Source: Limanda limanda (Eukaryota; Chordata; Actinopteri; Pleuronectiformes; Pleuronectidae). Taken from it: a stretch of 64,000 nucleotides of DNA. The translations under genes were made by a program, and so were the position numbers. Below the pieces are notes generated by a model that searched no databases, was not told the origin of the DNA, and saw only the letters and a list, made by a program, of their open reading frames with translations. The stretch's first letter is position 1, and every line of letters starts with the position of its first letter. Below, in pieces: positions 14,893-27,384 of this stretch. The stretch spans positions 10,921,393 to 10,985,392 of the forward strand of contig NC_083656.1 of the NCBI RefSeq assembly GCF_963576545.1. Reading direction: 5' to 3'.

Positions 14893-17800
14893 GCATCACG
14901 ATGGAGCTGGCTCTTCTGCTGTGGATGGTTGTGACCCTGACAGAGAGCGCATCGGCGGAGGCAGATCAGTACAGTCGAGCGGTGGTGAGTAGAAAATAAA
15001 TATATATAAAAAGTTGTAAATGCGGGTCTGGCTGCTCTGTAGCCTCCCTTCGATTTTGTATTTGCATGTCTTCTGTGTTGATAAACTGTGAATTGGTTGT
15101 AATGTTAACTTTTAATGTTAACATTTGATTATATAACGTTGTGTATCACTCTGTTTTAAAGTATTTCTTTTTTAAATGTGACAGCATTTGACTTATAAGC
15201 GTGTCAATTTAATCACAGATATGTTTATATCCAATGATATATTGCATGTGTGTTATTATTTTTCTGAATGAAAAGATTAATCTCTGACTCATATGGGGTC
15301 ATATTGAGGAAATGACAATGTCAAAGAGGGGGGGCTGGTGCACATTAGTCCTCTAGGGGACCCACTTGGGTTTGAAAATCACACAAGGGTTGTTTTTGTA
15401 GATTTGGACTTTTTAATAAAATAAAAAACAGTTTTTGCAGAAAACAAAATACACAAAATATAATCTGTCTTCAGCTGATTACATTGACAAACATCATTTC
15501 ACTGAAAAGCGGAGAAAAGGGGAAAAATCTGAGTCTCTCACCCTCAGTTACTTCCTTAAAAGCAAATTGTTTTTTTGTCCACTTATGAGAATCTGCGTGT
15601 TATGCATTACTACAGAAAAGGGTCACTTCTGCTTCCGGCCATATATTTTGTTGCATCCATACGATGGTGTCAAAGGAGATGTGCAAGTGCAAAATATGTG
15701 ACTGCAGCAAAACAGTTTTTCATGTGCAATAATACAGACTTAAAAAAAACCTTATGTATCATCAGAAGAAAATAATGAGAAATGCATTGATCTTAGGGAC
15801 ACGTTTTTGCAACATGAAACACATAGAAAAGACGGTTGATGGAGAGGACAACACCTTTTCCTTTCAAGTGCAGCTACAGTGGAAGGGTGGAGGCAGTGCG
15901 GGAGGAAGGGCAGGTTTCTAAATCACTTCAAAGAAACAGATTTTGCTCATATCAACACAGATGTGTGCTCATTTCAATATCCACCTATTCTCTTCTCTTT
16001 GTTTTGACAGTTTTAAGCAAACCCTCAATGTCACGCATCGCCCTTAAAGCAACTCACCCACCAGGGGACAGGATCATTTAATATTTATGAGAAAAGAGGT
16101 TGACACACTGCCTTGTGAGGCACATGCTCACATGATGTAGACTGATGATCAAGAGTCATAAGTGGAGCAGTGTTTGTGTCCGGTAGCTTCCGTGACGTCA
16201 ACGTTGGCCAGTAACCTTTAATTCAAACTCATGTAAGAGATGGTTTTTATTATCTATTGTTTGAGATACATGTGTTTTTATTCCTCTGTTTTCTGCGCAG
16301 GATTGGTTGAGCCGGTATGGTTACCTCCCTCCTCAAGACCCCCGCACGAGTCAACTGCGGACCAAGGAGGGGATTGAGAAAGCCATCAAGGTCATGCAGA
16401 GATTTGGAGGAGTCCAGGAAACCGGAGTGCTCGGTAACAACGTCTTAACCTCTGTCACAACAGCACATCATGAGTAGAACATGCTGCGTGTCACATGTGG
16501 CGCTCTTTAGTTTCAACATCCAATATGTGATCAACTTCTCTTCTAGACAGCGCAACCCTCAAACTAATTTCCACGCCACGGTGCTCTCTCCCTGACATCG
16601 TGGGGAGTGAGGACATGCTGAGGAAGAGGAGGAGGAGGAGGAGGAAGAGATACGCCCTGTCAGGCCTCAAGTGGCATAAGACAGACCTCACGTGGAGGTG
16701 CGTTTCCTGTCGTGTCACTCTGTAGTTTAATCACTCCTCTGTATATGACTCACAACCACAAACGGGCGGATGATCTGTCAATGCCGAAAATAATCAACAC
16801 CTCAATCACACCATAACTAAATTTAGTTTTAAAGCCAACAACTTTATTTTAGGATTAAGAACTTTGAATACAATATTTGTATTTTTTCTATTTGGGGAAG
16901 TGTACTAATTCGTCCACTTATCCAGAGTCACACAGACTTATGGCTTTTTAGCTTTGAGGAATTTCTGCATTCACAAATTTGAAATATGCATATCAGTCTC
17001 TCTTGACAAATATTCAAAGTACATACACGCTGTGCAGATCTATTACTTCCACAACCATGGCCTTGAGATTGTTCAAGTTACATTTGATATATCTAATTTC
17101 TTTGTTAAAATGGTAAGATTAATTGCGATATACCAAGATCCAGATTAAGATTACAGCATAAAATAAGGCTCAAGAGCCAGAGCCAATGGATCCCGGTGAA
17201 GGATGTAACCTTTCAAACCCTTTAAATGAGCGTTTGATCATGTGGTAGGCTGTGTATTAAAATCACAGACAGTACTTTGTGATAAACAAAACACAAAGAG
17301 GTTAAAAAGAGTTTAGAAGATTGTCAATAACATTCCACAACACTCCACAAATATGTATTAATTCAAACTACTACTCTGTTGTCTGCAGTATCCACAGCTT
17401 CCCATCGAGGTCTAACTCACCCAGCCTGAATAATAATATGGTGGAGAACCTCCTCTATTACGCCTTCAAAGCCTGGAGTGACGCGGCCCCCTTGAGTTTC
17501 CATAAGCTGCCGAGTGACAGCGGAGGGGCCACAGCCGGAGGGGACATCAAAGTTTCTTTTGACCGTTTGCTGCACGAGGACGGGTACCCGTTTGACGGGA
17601 GGGGTGGCACCCTGGCCCACGCCTTCTTTCCTGGCAACGACAAAGTGGCTGGTGACACACACTTTGATGATGATGAGATCTGGAGCTACGGAGGTAATGA
17701 CTGGGTGTAATCATGATAGAGGGATGAGGGCTCGATGACCTGCCCTGCCTCAGACATATAGAATGTAATGACAGACCGATTTGTGGACGTTTGGGATCTA

Positions 17801-20800
17801 ACACTTGATTCTCACATCCTCAGGCGTAGGCGAGAGCACAGACTTGTTCACAGTTGCGGTGCATGAGTTTGGTCACGCTCTGGGCCTTTCCCATTCCTCC
17901 ACCGACCCGTCCATCATGAGGCCATATTACCAGGGTCCTGTGGAGGATATTGCCAAGTTCAAGCTGGAGCTGGACGACAGGATGGCTATCCAGCAACTTT
18001 ACGGTCAGTGAACAGTCAAACACAAACAGAAACAACAAAACAGAAACTCCAGCCAAAGTCACAATTTAACCTCTTGGGACCTTGAATATCTCAAGCACAT
18101 TTCACGTCAAGTTGTTCAATGATTGTTTAAATATTTCTCTATGAAAACCAAAGATGTCGTCCTCATGGCGGCCCTACAATGAAAAGTCAGGGGATCGCCC
18201 AAGTCAGTAGTTGTCATTCTGTCAGAAGCATTGATGTCTGAATCAAATTTCATGGCAATCCATGTAATAGTTGTGAAGATGCCCAAGTCTTGAAAGAAGT
18301 GGTGGACCAACTGACAGAACAACACTGACTTTTTTCTCTTTTGTCATTTTCATCCTGTGCAGTAGGTCATATTATATGTATAATTTCAAAAATTCCTTAA
18401 TGTTTGCTTTCCAATCATTTCATTGATTTATACAGAGTTCCACTAAGGATTAAAAGTCTGTGATAACGCCAATAACAAGTCCAATTGATTTTATTCATCT
18501 GGTACTAATGTGTGCAGATTTCACCAAACAGTCTCCTTGCATGTCATAAAAATCACAGCGGTTGCATCCTGTGGCTACAGTGAAGGAAGTGGGTGGCTTG
18601 TTGTTTTTCTCTCTTTCACCTCTTCAACTTTGCCTCCTGTTACTATTCTGTGTTAGGTGTGAAGGACAGTGGGCCACCAGGGGGAGCTCACCCTGACCCC
18701 CCACGCCTGCCCAGTCCACCGCCTCCAAAACCAACACGGCTGTGAGTACAGAGCCAAAAACAAATAAATCCCCCACTACTGTACATCCTTCTAGACAATA
18801 AGCAATTAATCATTTGCTTTTATAAACAATTTATTTTATATCCATGCACTCAGTTCACTCCTGCATAAATGAATGATGACTAATTTAAGACCAGAGATGG
18901 AGATAAAAGCCTTTTGATTGATTCTTACTGTAAAAGGGTTTTGTCTTATTGCACCCTCTAGTGAATATTTAGTACACAGCATTCTATAAAAATTCAATTT
19001 GACTATAGACTTTTAACATAATGTTGTCTATCCAGTTCTGAGCCCTCCTTCCGCGAGCGCTGCCAGGGAGGATTTGATGCAGTGGCAAATATCAGGGGAG
19101 AGGTCTTCTTTTTTAAAGGTAAGTAGATCATAATGTTCCAGCAATGTAAAGACATTCAGGATTGATATTGATATTGTTGGTCCTGTTGAGTGTCCATTCA
19201 CTCTCTTTTCTCGGGAAGGTGCACACTTCTGGAGAACTAAGCGAGACGGGTCTCTGGTGTCGCTCAATCCGGCTCAGATCAAAAACTTCTGGATGGGCCT
19301 CCCGCCGGGAACAAACAAGGTTGACGCAGTTTATGAGAGGAAAAGCGACAGCAGGATCATCTTCTTTATCGGTACGGAAAGAAAGTGGAGCAGGATTATT
19401 CTTCTGATGTCTTCATTCAATGTTATTTTGATGAGGTTTTTTTCAGTGGGTAGACTGACTATATAAACCGTCAATCACGCAGATAAAGCATATTCTAAAA
19501 TGTTTTCTTTCACACCTTACTCCATCTATCCAGGATCTCAGTACTGGGTCTTCAAGGACACGGAGGCCATGAGCGGTTACCCTCGGCCCCTCTCTGATTG
19601 GGGCATGAAGACCAAGAGTGGGGCATTGGTGGACAGGGTGGATGCAGCCTTTATCTGGGCACACAATGGCAAGACCTACCTGTTTAGCCAAGGGGAGTTT
19701 TGGAGGTTTGACGAGAGCCGTAAAGATGAACAGGGGACCACGAATCCGGATCCTGGCTACCCAAAGGAAACCAGCCTCTGGGAAGGAGTGCCCTCCGACA
19801 TTGATGACATCATCAGCTGGGGAGAAGGTAACAATGTGACTATGCGATGAATTTCACCAATGCAAGACAAATAACCAAACCAATGTAAAGGGTGGTGACA
19901 AACAGGTCGACAGAAGCTTCTGGAAGGTATGAAAGTTGTCAAAATTATAATAGAAAGCTGATTGAAGTCAAGATAATAAGGAGTAACCACAAATCAATCA
20001 ACTGGCTTGAGTAACAACTATCTACTGTATTTTTTATTCCAGACATCTGTCACTTTTACAGTTTAAGACCAGGCCAGCATCCCATTCCAAACAGGCAGGT
20101 TTAGAACAGGCACTGCACCAGTACAGTTACATTTGAAAAACAAACAGAAGTTTAGATACTTGGGGTGGCTTTGTCCACAGGAACTTACCCCACAAATTCA
20201 TTTCAGGTGACGAAATGCTGTCACTTCCTGTTGTTGATTTCATGCTATTCCGGAAATTGACAGAGTTAATACCAAAAAATCTAGCAATGAGCTTTAAACC
20301 ATTAAAGGCTCTAGGACTCTCTCTGAACAAATAGAGAGCTATGTTTACATTCAGTTTATAATCTCAACCACACTGTGTCATCCTTGAGCCTGTACAAACA
20401 GGTTGAAGTGAGTCATTGTCTTTGTTGCTGCATTGTGTGTGTGCAAGTCCAGTCGTGTCTGTGTATCGCTCACCCTGTGATACAAACAGGAACTCACTCA
20501 TTAGACATTCGTTACAATTAGATTGTTACTGGCTGACCTTTGTCTGATGAAAAACTGAAGAGTCCCTCTGTTGCTGCTGCTCTTTAGGAGATGCCTACTT
20601 CTTTAAGGACAACCTCTACTGGGTCTTAAAGAATGGAGGACTGAACCAAGATGAAGTCTCTTCTAAATCCATCGCTGTCGACTGGCTCAGATGTCCTGCT
20701 CCACCTCCGACCTCCGCTCCTCGATTCCCAAAGGAGTGCAAGTGCGACTTAAGGGGATCATCTTTGATACTTAGAAGCAGCTGGATCCTCCTGATTTCTG

Positions 20801-20835
20801 TTTTATTGGCGATTAATGAGTTTATTCGAAAATAG
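14893..20835 (+). CDS. mmp25: MMP25 (MT6-MMP), GPI-anchored matrix metalloproteinase
   Basis: Cell-surface zinc endopeptidase of extracellular matrix. Coding exons: 14901-14984, 16301-16433, 16547-16697, 17389-17693, 17824-18003, 18657-18741, 19036-19118, 19219-19371, 19534-19827, 20588-20835; all borders are GT-AG and the sum is 571 codons plus stop. Signal peptide about 1-19. The prodomain has cysteine switch PRCSLPD (Cys85) and an Arg-rich furin site ending RRKR (107) before YALSG. The catalytic domain has [27 protein letters not shown] (His238, 242, 248) and Met-turn SIMRPYYQ. A Pro-rich hinge and four hemopexin blades follow, the latter closed by Cys in ERCQGG and DWLRCP. The stem holds CKC, then a hydrophobic tail [16 protein letters not shown] fitting a GPI signal. 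Length is close to human MMP25 (562 aa). The alternative MMP17 is less likely because of the RRKR-YALSG junction. Confidence 0.93.
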
Positions 20836-21692
20836 AAATGTGATTTGGGATTTCTTTCTTTTTGAAAGTGCTGAGGAAGGCCACATAGGCAATTTTTATA
20901 CCACCCCTCATTACACTGGAGATAATACGTGAATTGAACGGATATGGAATGGATGCTTTGTTTGCTCCGAACCTGATTGATTTGTTCTTGCCTGATTTGA
21001 ACGCAACTTTGTATTTATTCTGATTGTCTTGTTTTTGTTTTGTCTGAATATGTGTTTTTTATCCTAGTGAAATGAACACCGGCGTCAAAGATATCCACAG
21101 AGCAAAAAAATGGGAGTAGGACTAGAACAGTTATGATATTTTCCCTACTCCTTTTCGTGCATTGATTGCCTTATTTGAATTATTCAATGGCATTTTGATA
21201 TGAATGCTGTTTTTTCGTTTACACGCTCTTATATTTTCTTTTGAGTTATTTTACATATTAAAAATAAATAAATAAATCAAATTAATATTATGTAATAAGT
21301 GGGGCTCCTCACATTATTACATACTTTCAGTACATTACAACCCACAAGCTGGTTTCAAACCACAAACTAGCAATAAAGGAAGTTTGTCATGTTTGCCTTT
21401 ACAGCAGATTGCTGCTCAAGTATTGGATAACATGAAGCCTCCATAGGAGAATGTATGGAAATTCAACAGTATGCAGAGACAACTTTTTCCCATTTGGTTA
21501 TATGTTTACTGCCCATACAATGAATATAAGTAAAACATATTGATAAATCGTATTATACATATTCAAGCTGTATTTTTTATATGTATGTTTTTCTCAGGTC
21601 AAGCCAGATGTGGTTATAAACTGTGTCCAGTTTGTTGTACTGTGGCTGCTGGTCTATGCAAGAAGTCAATTTGTCGCTGTTAAAATATTATC

Positions 21693-21698
21693 AATAAA
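21693..21698 (+). terminator. mmp25: mmp25 polyadenylation signal candidate
   Basis: AATAAA in TATCAATAAAAATATC, 858 bases after the stop. An earlier cluster of overlapping AATAAATAAATAAAT at about 21,263 is an alternative shorter 3' end. Confidence 0.45.
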
Positions 21699-22835
21699 AA
21701 TATCATCATTAAAATGTAAGTATTCTTTATATTAGTTTGCTTTTGTGTTACGTCATTGTGCCAGACTACATAGCACATATGTCACATAAGACATGGTCCA
21801 CATTTTTGTGTGTTCTAGGCTAGTTGCCCAATCACAACCAAGTTCACATGCATTGACATTTCAAAATGATGCAATTACAGTTCAACAGTTAAACAACTAC
21901 ATAACAAAATACCATTAGAAATGTCCAGTTTCAAAAATAAGATTGCTCGAAAAGGCACAGACACCTGATAATTTTAATTTAGATATTTAATAACTCAACG
22001 TTTTGCTACATGTTCAAGTTGTTAAACACAGGGTTAAAAAGGTTGTAAATGTCATGTCAGACCTTAATTACACTTTGAATGATCAGCTTGACAATTTGGC
22101 TGCATTTCATGTGCAAACAATACATTCACCGATAAGAACAAAATATAGCAAAACATAAAGTAATTAAGCAACCAAACCCTTTGCCAAAATGTAACAACCT
22201 TTTTTAAACTCTCAAGACAGATGTATCAGGCAGATGTAAATTTTGACCAAATATTGCAACAATCGGATTGCGTTAACGAAATAATTTCAAAATCACCATT
22301 GCTAAAGCTACTCAGTAAACTTGGTGCAATATCCCATTCTCAGGCACCTGAAAATAGCCTTGTCAACTCTGTGAACTGTTACTATATCGTGAATGCAAGA
22401 TGTGCAAGTTTGCAAATGAAAAGCTTGTGAATATTTATGTAATTAACATGACAACTATGACGGTCAAACTCATTAGAGCAGACTTTATGTATTAACAACT
22501 GTGTCTTGTTTAGATGTGGGGAAAACTTCAACCCACTTAGAAAAACATGTCAACTATAACCAAGCAGTATTTTTTCCTTTCACATCTGTAAATGCTCAAG
22601 TGGTTTGTCAGGTTGAGGATGTGCAACTTGTGGTCCTGCATTCCTCTACGACCACAAATCACACATGCATGACCACATTTCTGAGAGTAGTTAAACCTCT
22701 GTGGGAATCAGTGTTGTAAAATTGCAACAGACATTGATCCTTTTCATACATGAGCCAGACAAATGCGTTAACTTTGCATAATAGGGGAACAGATATTTTG
22801 GCAGGCGTGGTTTCTTATCAGGACCCACCCACATC

Positions 22836-23920
22836 CTATTGTGTATATGCAGTCACATTTCTTCCAAAGCGCACGCTCATCACCCGGGGCTCTAAGTTGG
22901 AGTTCCTGTAAGTGAGCCGTGGGGGTGGTTGAGTCGACCTATAAGAGAATGTGTGAGGCAGGTAGTGGGTGGTGAGCGGCTGCATCCACTCTGGCATTCC
23001 CTTGTGACACTGGCTCATTATCAGACGTGTGAGCATTGCATTTGCAGACTGCACCCTGTTTGGGGAGGAGATTAGCATCAAGCATCTGACACACCGGAGC
23101 ATTATTTGCAATTGGTTTGCAAGATGATGTAAGGAATTGTATGTGTTTCCAAACCGTGCAAAAATCATGTACTACACCAAATGCATATCTACTGTCAGTG
23201 TACACAGCAAAATCTGTAGTGTTGTTTTTTCAGTGTTAATATTTTTGAGTTGGTGGGTGTTGATTTTGGAGTTGTTTTAACACCACTAGTGTTAAAAAAG
23301 CTCTGCGAGCGTTGTCAATCAAGCGAGTTAAATGTTAACACCTGTGACTGAGTTCAGGTGGAGTTGATCATAAAATATGGGAGGAGGTTCACCACAAATC
23401 TCTGCACCCAATGAACCATAACAAAATCCCTCGGCTCTCTTTCTCAAGACAGGTGTGAGACTGACCCTCGGTCTCATTTTAGTGTTAAAAATACACTTTA
23501 ATGAGTCATAAAATAACACTATGTATATGTTAAAAATTAACTCTCATAGTGAAATGAAATAACACGATTTTAGTGCCAAAAATACACTTTAATGTGTCAT
23601 AAAATAACACTATGTATGTTAAAATTTTCACTCACAGTGAAAGGGAATAACACAATTTAGAGTTAAAGGTGCACTTATGTGGTGTCATAAAATAACACCA
23701 AGGGTGTCAAATATTTATCACTGTTAAAGAGTTAAAATATTAACACTTTTCAAAGTGTAATTTTAACTCAGAAAAAGTGTTAAATTTAACACTCTGTGAG
23801 TTGAATTAACACTCCCGATTTTGCTGTGTAGGTATTCACCCTTTTCCCTTTAGCCAGCTAGCATGCTTCGATGAGAGCAGTGGGCTCTGCTGCTTGTGCA
23901 GAGAGAGAAGCAGGGAGTGG
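22836..23920 (-). pseudogene. Endogenous retrovirus-like RNase H fragment, interrupted
   Basis: On the minus strand, just below 23,201, a frame opens with a TDSRYAFG motif characteristic of retroviral RNase H (the catalytic Asp before Ser-Arg-Tyr). It continues with an AHT-type His motif and a GNARVD segment (the last catalytic Asp) around 22,960-23,060. On the other side of a MITE (about 23,840-23,900) lies the preceding RNase H segment with the Ala-Glu helix and an in-frame stop. Frames shift toward 22,836, and no LTRs, gag or env were recognised. It is an old, non-functional pol remnant; a gammaretrovirus-like origin is inferred from motif type only. Confidence 0.72.
23203..23828. mobile_element. 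MITE with TA target duplication and CACAGCAAAATC ends
   Basis: The left end reads CACAGCAAAATCTGTAGTGTT; the right end in reverse complement reads CACAGCAAAATCGGGAGTGTT. TA dinucleotides flank both sides (23201-23202, 23829-23830). The interior is AT-rich and full of TTAACAC/GTGTTAA words with no coding capacity. It splits the RNase H remnant exactly, so the pre-insertion sequence is apparent. The TA duplication suggests Tc1/mariner-type mobilisation, which is an inference. Confidence 0.82.
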
Positions 23921-24407
23921 TCGTGCAATCATTGTAACATGTGCTGTGACTACAGAAAAACCCGCTTGATTTGTCGGAATCCTGTATTTTTAAACACTGA
24001 GACACTTGTGGAGAGTTATCTGTCTCTGCCAGTGTTTGTTTTGTGTCCCTTTGATCCAATTCTTCTAATTACAATACCTTAAGTCTGCAATCAAGCTCCA
24101 AAACGATTTTGTAAGGAGCAATAGGAAACTTAGTTATATTAATATCCCCCATATGATATAGTTATTTCCTCTTGTAATAACTTGGTCTACATTTTTCTCT
24201 CTACTCTGCCAAGAAGGCCACTCAACTGGATACAATCTGAAAATACAAGAGGCTGGAACACCAAATTTGTCTTTGTGTATTTTAATGGTAGCTTTCTGCC
24301 GACAGGACCAACACTACACAATCATGGACAAGTCTAAAGTCAAACAAAATCATACAGAAAAATAACAGGATCACAAGGAACAAAATAAGTTGCTGGATTG
24401 TGTTTGA

Positions 24408-26623
24408 TCACAGATTCTTCCACAGAGCAAGACTCAGCACCATCAGCCCCAGAGAGTAGCAGGTTGTGGAGGCAGAGCTTACAGCCTGTGTTGTGACTGG
24501 TTGATCTGGCTGGATCCCTCTGAAGGTATTCGTCATTAAAGGCGATGAGGTGTCGTTGACGTGTACTGTTTTGCTAAAGAGTTCAATCTGGAGACAAGAC
24601 ACCGGGCAAATTAGCTGCATTCAGTCACTGTGGGAGTATATGTACTTTAAGTTCTGGCCACTGTAAGTAAGGATGAAGAGACACTCACCAAATCCTTGCT
24701 GACTTTGATCGGCTCCTTGAACACAGTCCAAACGACCACCTCATTGCAAGCAGGGGTGGTCAAGGAGCCAAGGTAACGATAGTACTTTGCACGGTTCACC
24801 CCAACAAGGAGGTCATCCAGTGAAATTCCAGAAGGAAGTGTAAAAGTTTGACCTGAGGACAGAAACACGACATCTGAAGGGACTGCAGCTGAAATTATTT
24901 TATACAGAGCAATTGCTTAAAAAAAAAACTCTAGAAGACTAAAACATCTCCTTACCTTTGGTTGTGATGTTAGCCAGATAGGAGGCCAAGGTCTTCCAGC
25001 TTGCAGGTTCGCCAGTGGCATTGCCTGACATCTCCTGAAAGAATGCATAAAATAATAATTAATTAGACTCAAGCTTCTTTGAGCCTTTGCATGAATTAAT
25101 TGAGAAGAGTAATGAAACGAATGGGAACATCCAAAGTGGTGGAGTCAAAGTCCACTAACAAAAATCCCCCTCCCACACTGCTCTCAGTTTGTCCATGGAG
25201 ACTCGCCTTAGGTCCAACATCATGCCATTGAGGGCTGAGATTGGCTGTATATGTTGGTAGAGAAGCCCAGCTGAGAAAGTACACATTGGCTTTGCTTATA
25301 GACGCCTTATAGACAAAAGAGTGTTTGAATGACGCCAAAATGTTACCTATGAACAAATCTTTATGTAGAAATTTACAAAGTTGCACCTTTACCATTCTTG
25401 GAAATACTGTATTAGCTGGGGTCCTAAATCGAGCCCATACTGATAGATTTGATTTAGGTGAGCTTAAGTTTAGTTTCAGTTGGACCCAGTCATTCCATCA
25501 CAGTGGGCCAACTGGCTTATAAGAGCAAACTGGGCTTTAGAGACAGGAGCAAAAACCAAAGGAGCTGCAGTAATGGACAGCATGAGGAACGTGATTCATG
25601 TGAACCTGATGTGCATAATATGTTTCCTCCAAGTGGCTGAATGCTTGAATCTTCTCACCTCAATGAAGAAACCAAGAGCAGCAAGTGATGTGGAGTCTGC
25701 GAGCGCCTCGGTTAAGTTGCCATTGTAGGATGACTTGACGTTTACAATGTGCATCTATGGGAGAGAAGAGAAAAGAAATGTTAATGAAAATATTTCTGTA
25801 AATTGTATATAATGGAATACATTTACACACACACACACAGACACACACCTCCATGGGGTAGCGCTTGCCATCCACTGTGTGCTCAGAGCCAGGGATTGAG
25901 GGGCCATTTCCCCAATGCAAGTGGAATTGCAGGCTGTTGTAGGCTTCGGAGAGACTTCCTCCTGAAATCTGAACGCCACTTGCAAAGTTAACCTTGACTG
26001 GGAGATGTTAAAGAAAAGGATGAATGAGTGCTGATGACAATAAAATCCAAGCATGATAATTCATTTGTAAAGATAAAAATTGATTGCATTTGGTAATCCA
26101 AAAAATGACAAGCTGTCGTTTAATCATTGGTGTCTGTCCTCACCTGTCTTGCCGGTGTTTTCAATGGTTGTCAGTGCGGTGGTACTGCTGAAGTTGGTAA
26201 AGGTGAATTCTGTCAGGCTTTCATCAGGTTTGGCAGCTGTTGTGTTAATGTTAATGGGAGACTGTCGGGAGCCATTACAATATTTAGGAGAGATGGTTGC
26301 CCAGTTGGTGTCCTCTGTAAAACAGAAACACAACTTTGAGAAGCTGTAGTGGAGCAGCTGAGATATTGAGATTAGTAGAGATTACAGGAGATCACTCACT
26401 GCAGGCTGGAAGATGGTAACACCATTCTGGAGGTGGAAGAGAGCGTATAAGTATCACTTCATGATGACAATTAGACTCCATGGAGAAGCAGTGTTAATCC
26501 AAAGGGTCATAAATCCAAGGTGATGAAAAAACAGTTCAAATACATACCAATTCCTGCAGTGGCACAATCAACCGTTGGTGTGAGGGCGCATACAGTGAGG
26601 ACAAGGGCTACGAGGAAGATCAT
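24408..26623 (-). CDS. Carbonic anhydrase 4-like, GPI-anchored, tandem copy 1
   Basis: Extracellular alpha-carbonic anhydrase interconverting CO2 and bicarbonate. Coding exons, minus strand, 5' to 3': 26548-26623, 26400-26426, 26144-26314, 25849-25997, 25659-25754, 24956-25034, 24689-24852, 24408-24587; all GT-AG; 313 aa (human CA4 is 312). The start follows a TTTAG acceptor joined to a 5' UTR exon at 27,051. Signal peptide [16 protein letters not shown]. The CA4-type N-terminal disulfide pair is in [10 protein letters not shown]; Cys in KYCNGS and TTPACNE form the second. Zinc ligands are His117, His119 (QFHLHWG) and His143 (MEMHIV); Thr pair in GSLTTP. The proton-shuttle position (His64 of CA II) is Lys90 (NTGKT). 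The C-terminus ends in a hydrophobic tail ([13 protein letters not shown]) fitting a GPI signal. Which teleost ca4 paralogue this is was not determined. Confidence 0.9.
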
Positions 26624-26900
26624 CTAAAGAAAAAAAATTCCACCAAAATTAATTGTCATCCATATCAAATCCATGGTAACAAAATGCATGATTCAAATAT
26701 GTGAACAAGAGAATAAAATCACTGCGGCAGTTGACCATGCCACAGGGCTCTCCCACACACAGCCAGAGACACAACTGTTGCTTTTAAACATATTTTATTA
26801 ACAACCAAAACAAACTCACGAACTCCAAACATAAAGGGCCAGCAACCTCTGCTGGCGACTAGCTTTTCAGCTCTTCAGCCCCCTTTTCAGCCCCCCAGCC

Positions 26901-26922
26901 CCAACCCTAACCCTAACCCTAA
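26901..26922 (+). repeat. Short telomere-like CCCTAA run
   Basis: Three to four CCCTAA units inside CA4-like copy 1's first intron. A two-unit run also occurs at about 6,819-6,832. Too short to signify a former chromosome end. Confidence 0.6.
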
Positions 26923-27050
26923 TTTTAAATACCTTCTTTAATTATGGAAATAATCAAAGGCTGAAAAGGCACCAGTTCCTCTGAAAGGTCCAGCTGGAGT
27001 AGGTCTTTGTTCAGTTTATTTCCTGTCACCTGAGCAACACAGGGTCTTAC

Positions 27051-27115
27051 CTTTGACGCTCCTGTACCGTTCTGTGTGTCCAACAGACGTGGAGCCTTGC
27101 ACTGCCTCTTTTTAT
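27051..27115 (-). promoter_or_regulatory. Core promoter and 5' UTR exon of CA4-like copy 1
   Basis: On the minus strand a TATA-like GGATAAAAAGAGG (27,109-27,115) precedes an exon ending GCGTCAAAG|GTAAGA at 27,051. That exon joins the acceptor directly before the ATG at 26,623. The same arrangement, with similar UTR sequence, is present at copy 2 (36,308-36,370), supporting a real UTR exon. Confidence 0.6.
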
Positions 27116-27384
27116 CCTCTCCGCCCCTCCCTCAGCTCTCTGATGGGCTCTGTCTCTTCTCAAACCCCACACAGGGCTAGAAATCTACATATGTAAAATG
27201 AACACTTTAATGTTACTTTGTATCTTTTAGTTAAATGATTGAAAAACTTTAACAACTTTAATTACGTATTTATTCAACATCTTCTTATATTTAAGAAAAC
27301 TATGTTTCTTTGACATTTTCAGTATATTGAGACTAATTTATGCACCTCACCCAAAGCAGTATCAGTCAGCTGACATCATGATGA

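Larger units (their letters stand above)
21830..24290. other. 3' flank of CA4-like copy 1 with retroelement and MITE insertions
   Basis: About 22,080-22,470 aligns by eye with 32,520-32,935 downstream of copy 2; shared strings include TTTCATGTGC-AACAAT, CTTGGT-CAATATCCC and ACCTGAAAATAGCC. The 1.8 kb between about 22,480 and 24,290 has no counterpart there and holds an endogenous retrovirus fragment and a MITE. No host gene is seen. Confidence 0.65.

Noticed and set aside
26901..26922. Interstitial telomere or chromosome fusion point
   Set aside because: Only three to four CCCTAA units; far too short and inside a gene intron.
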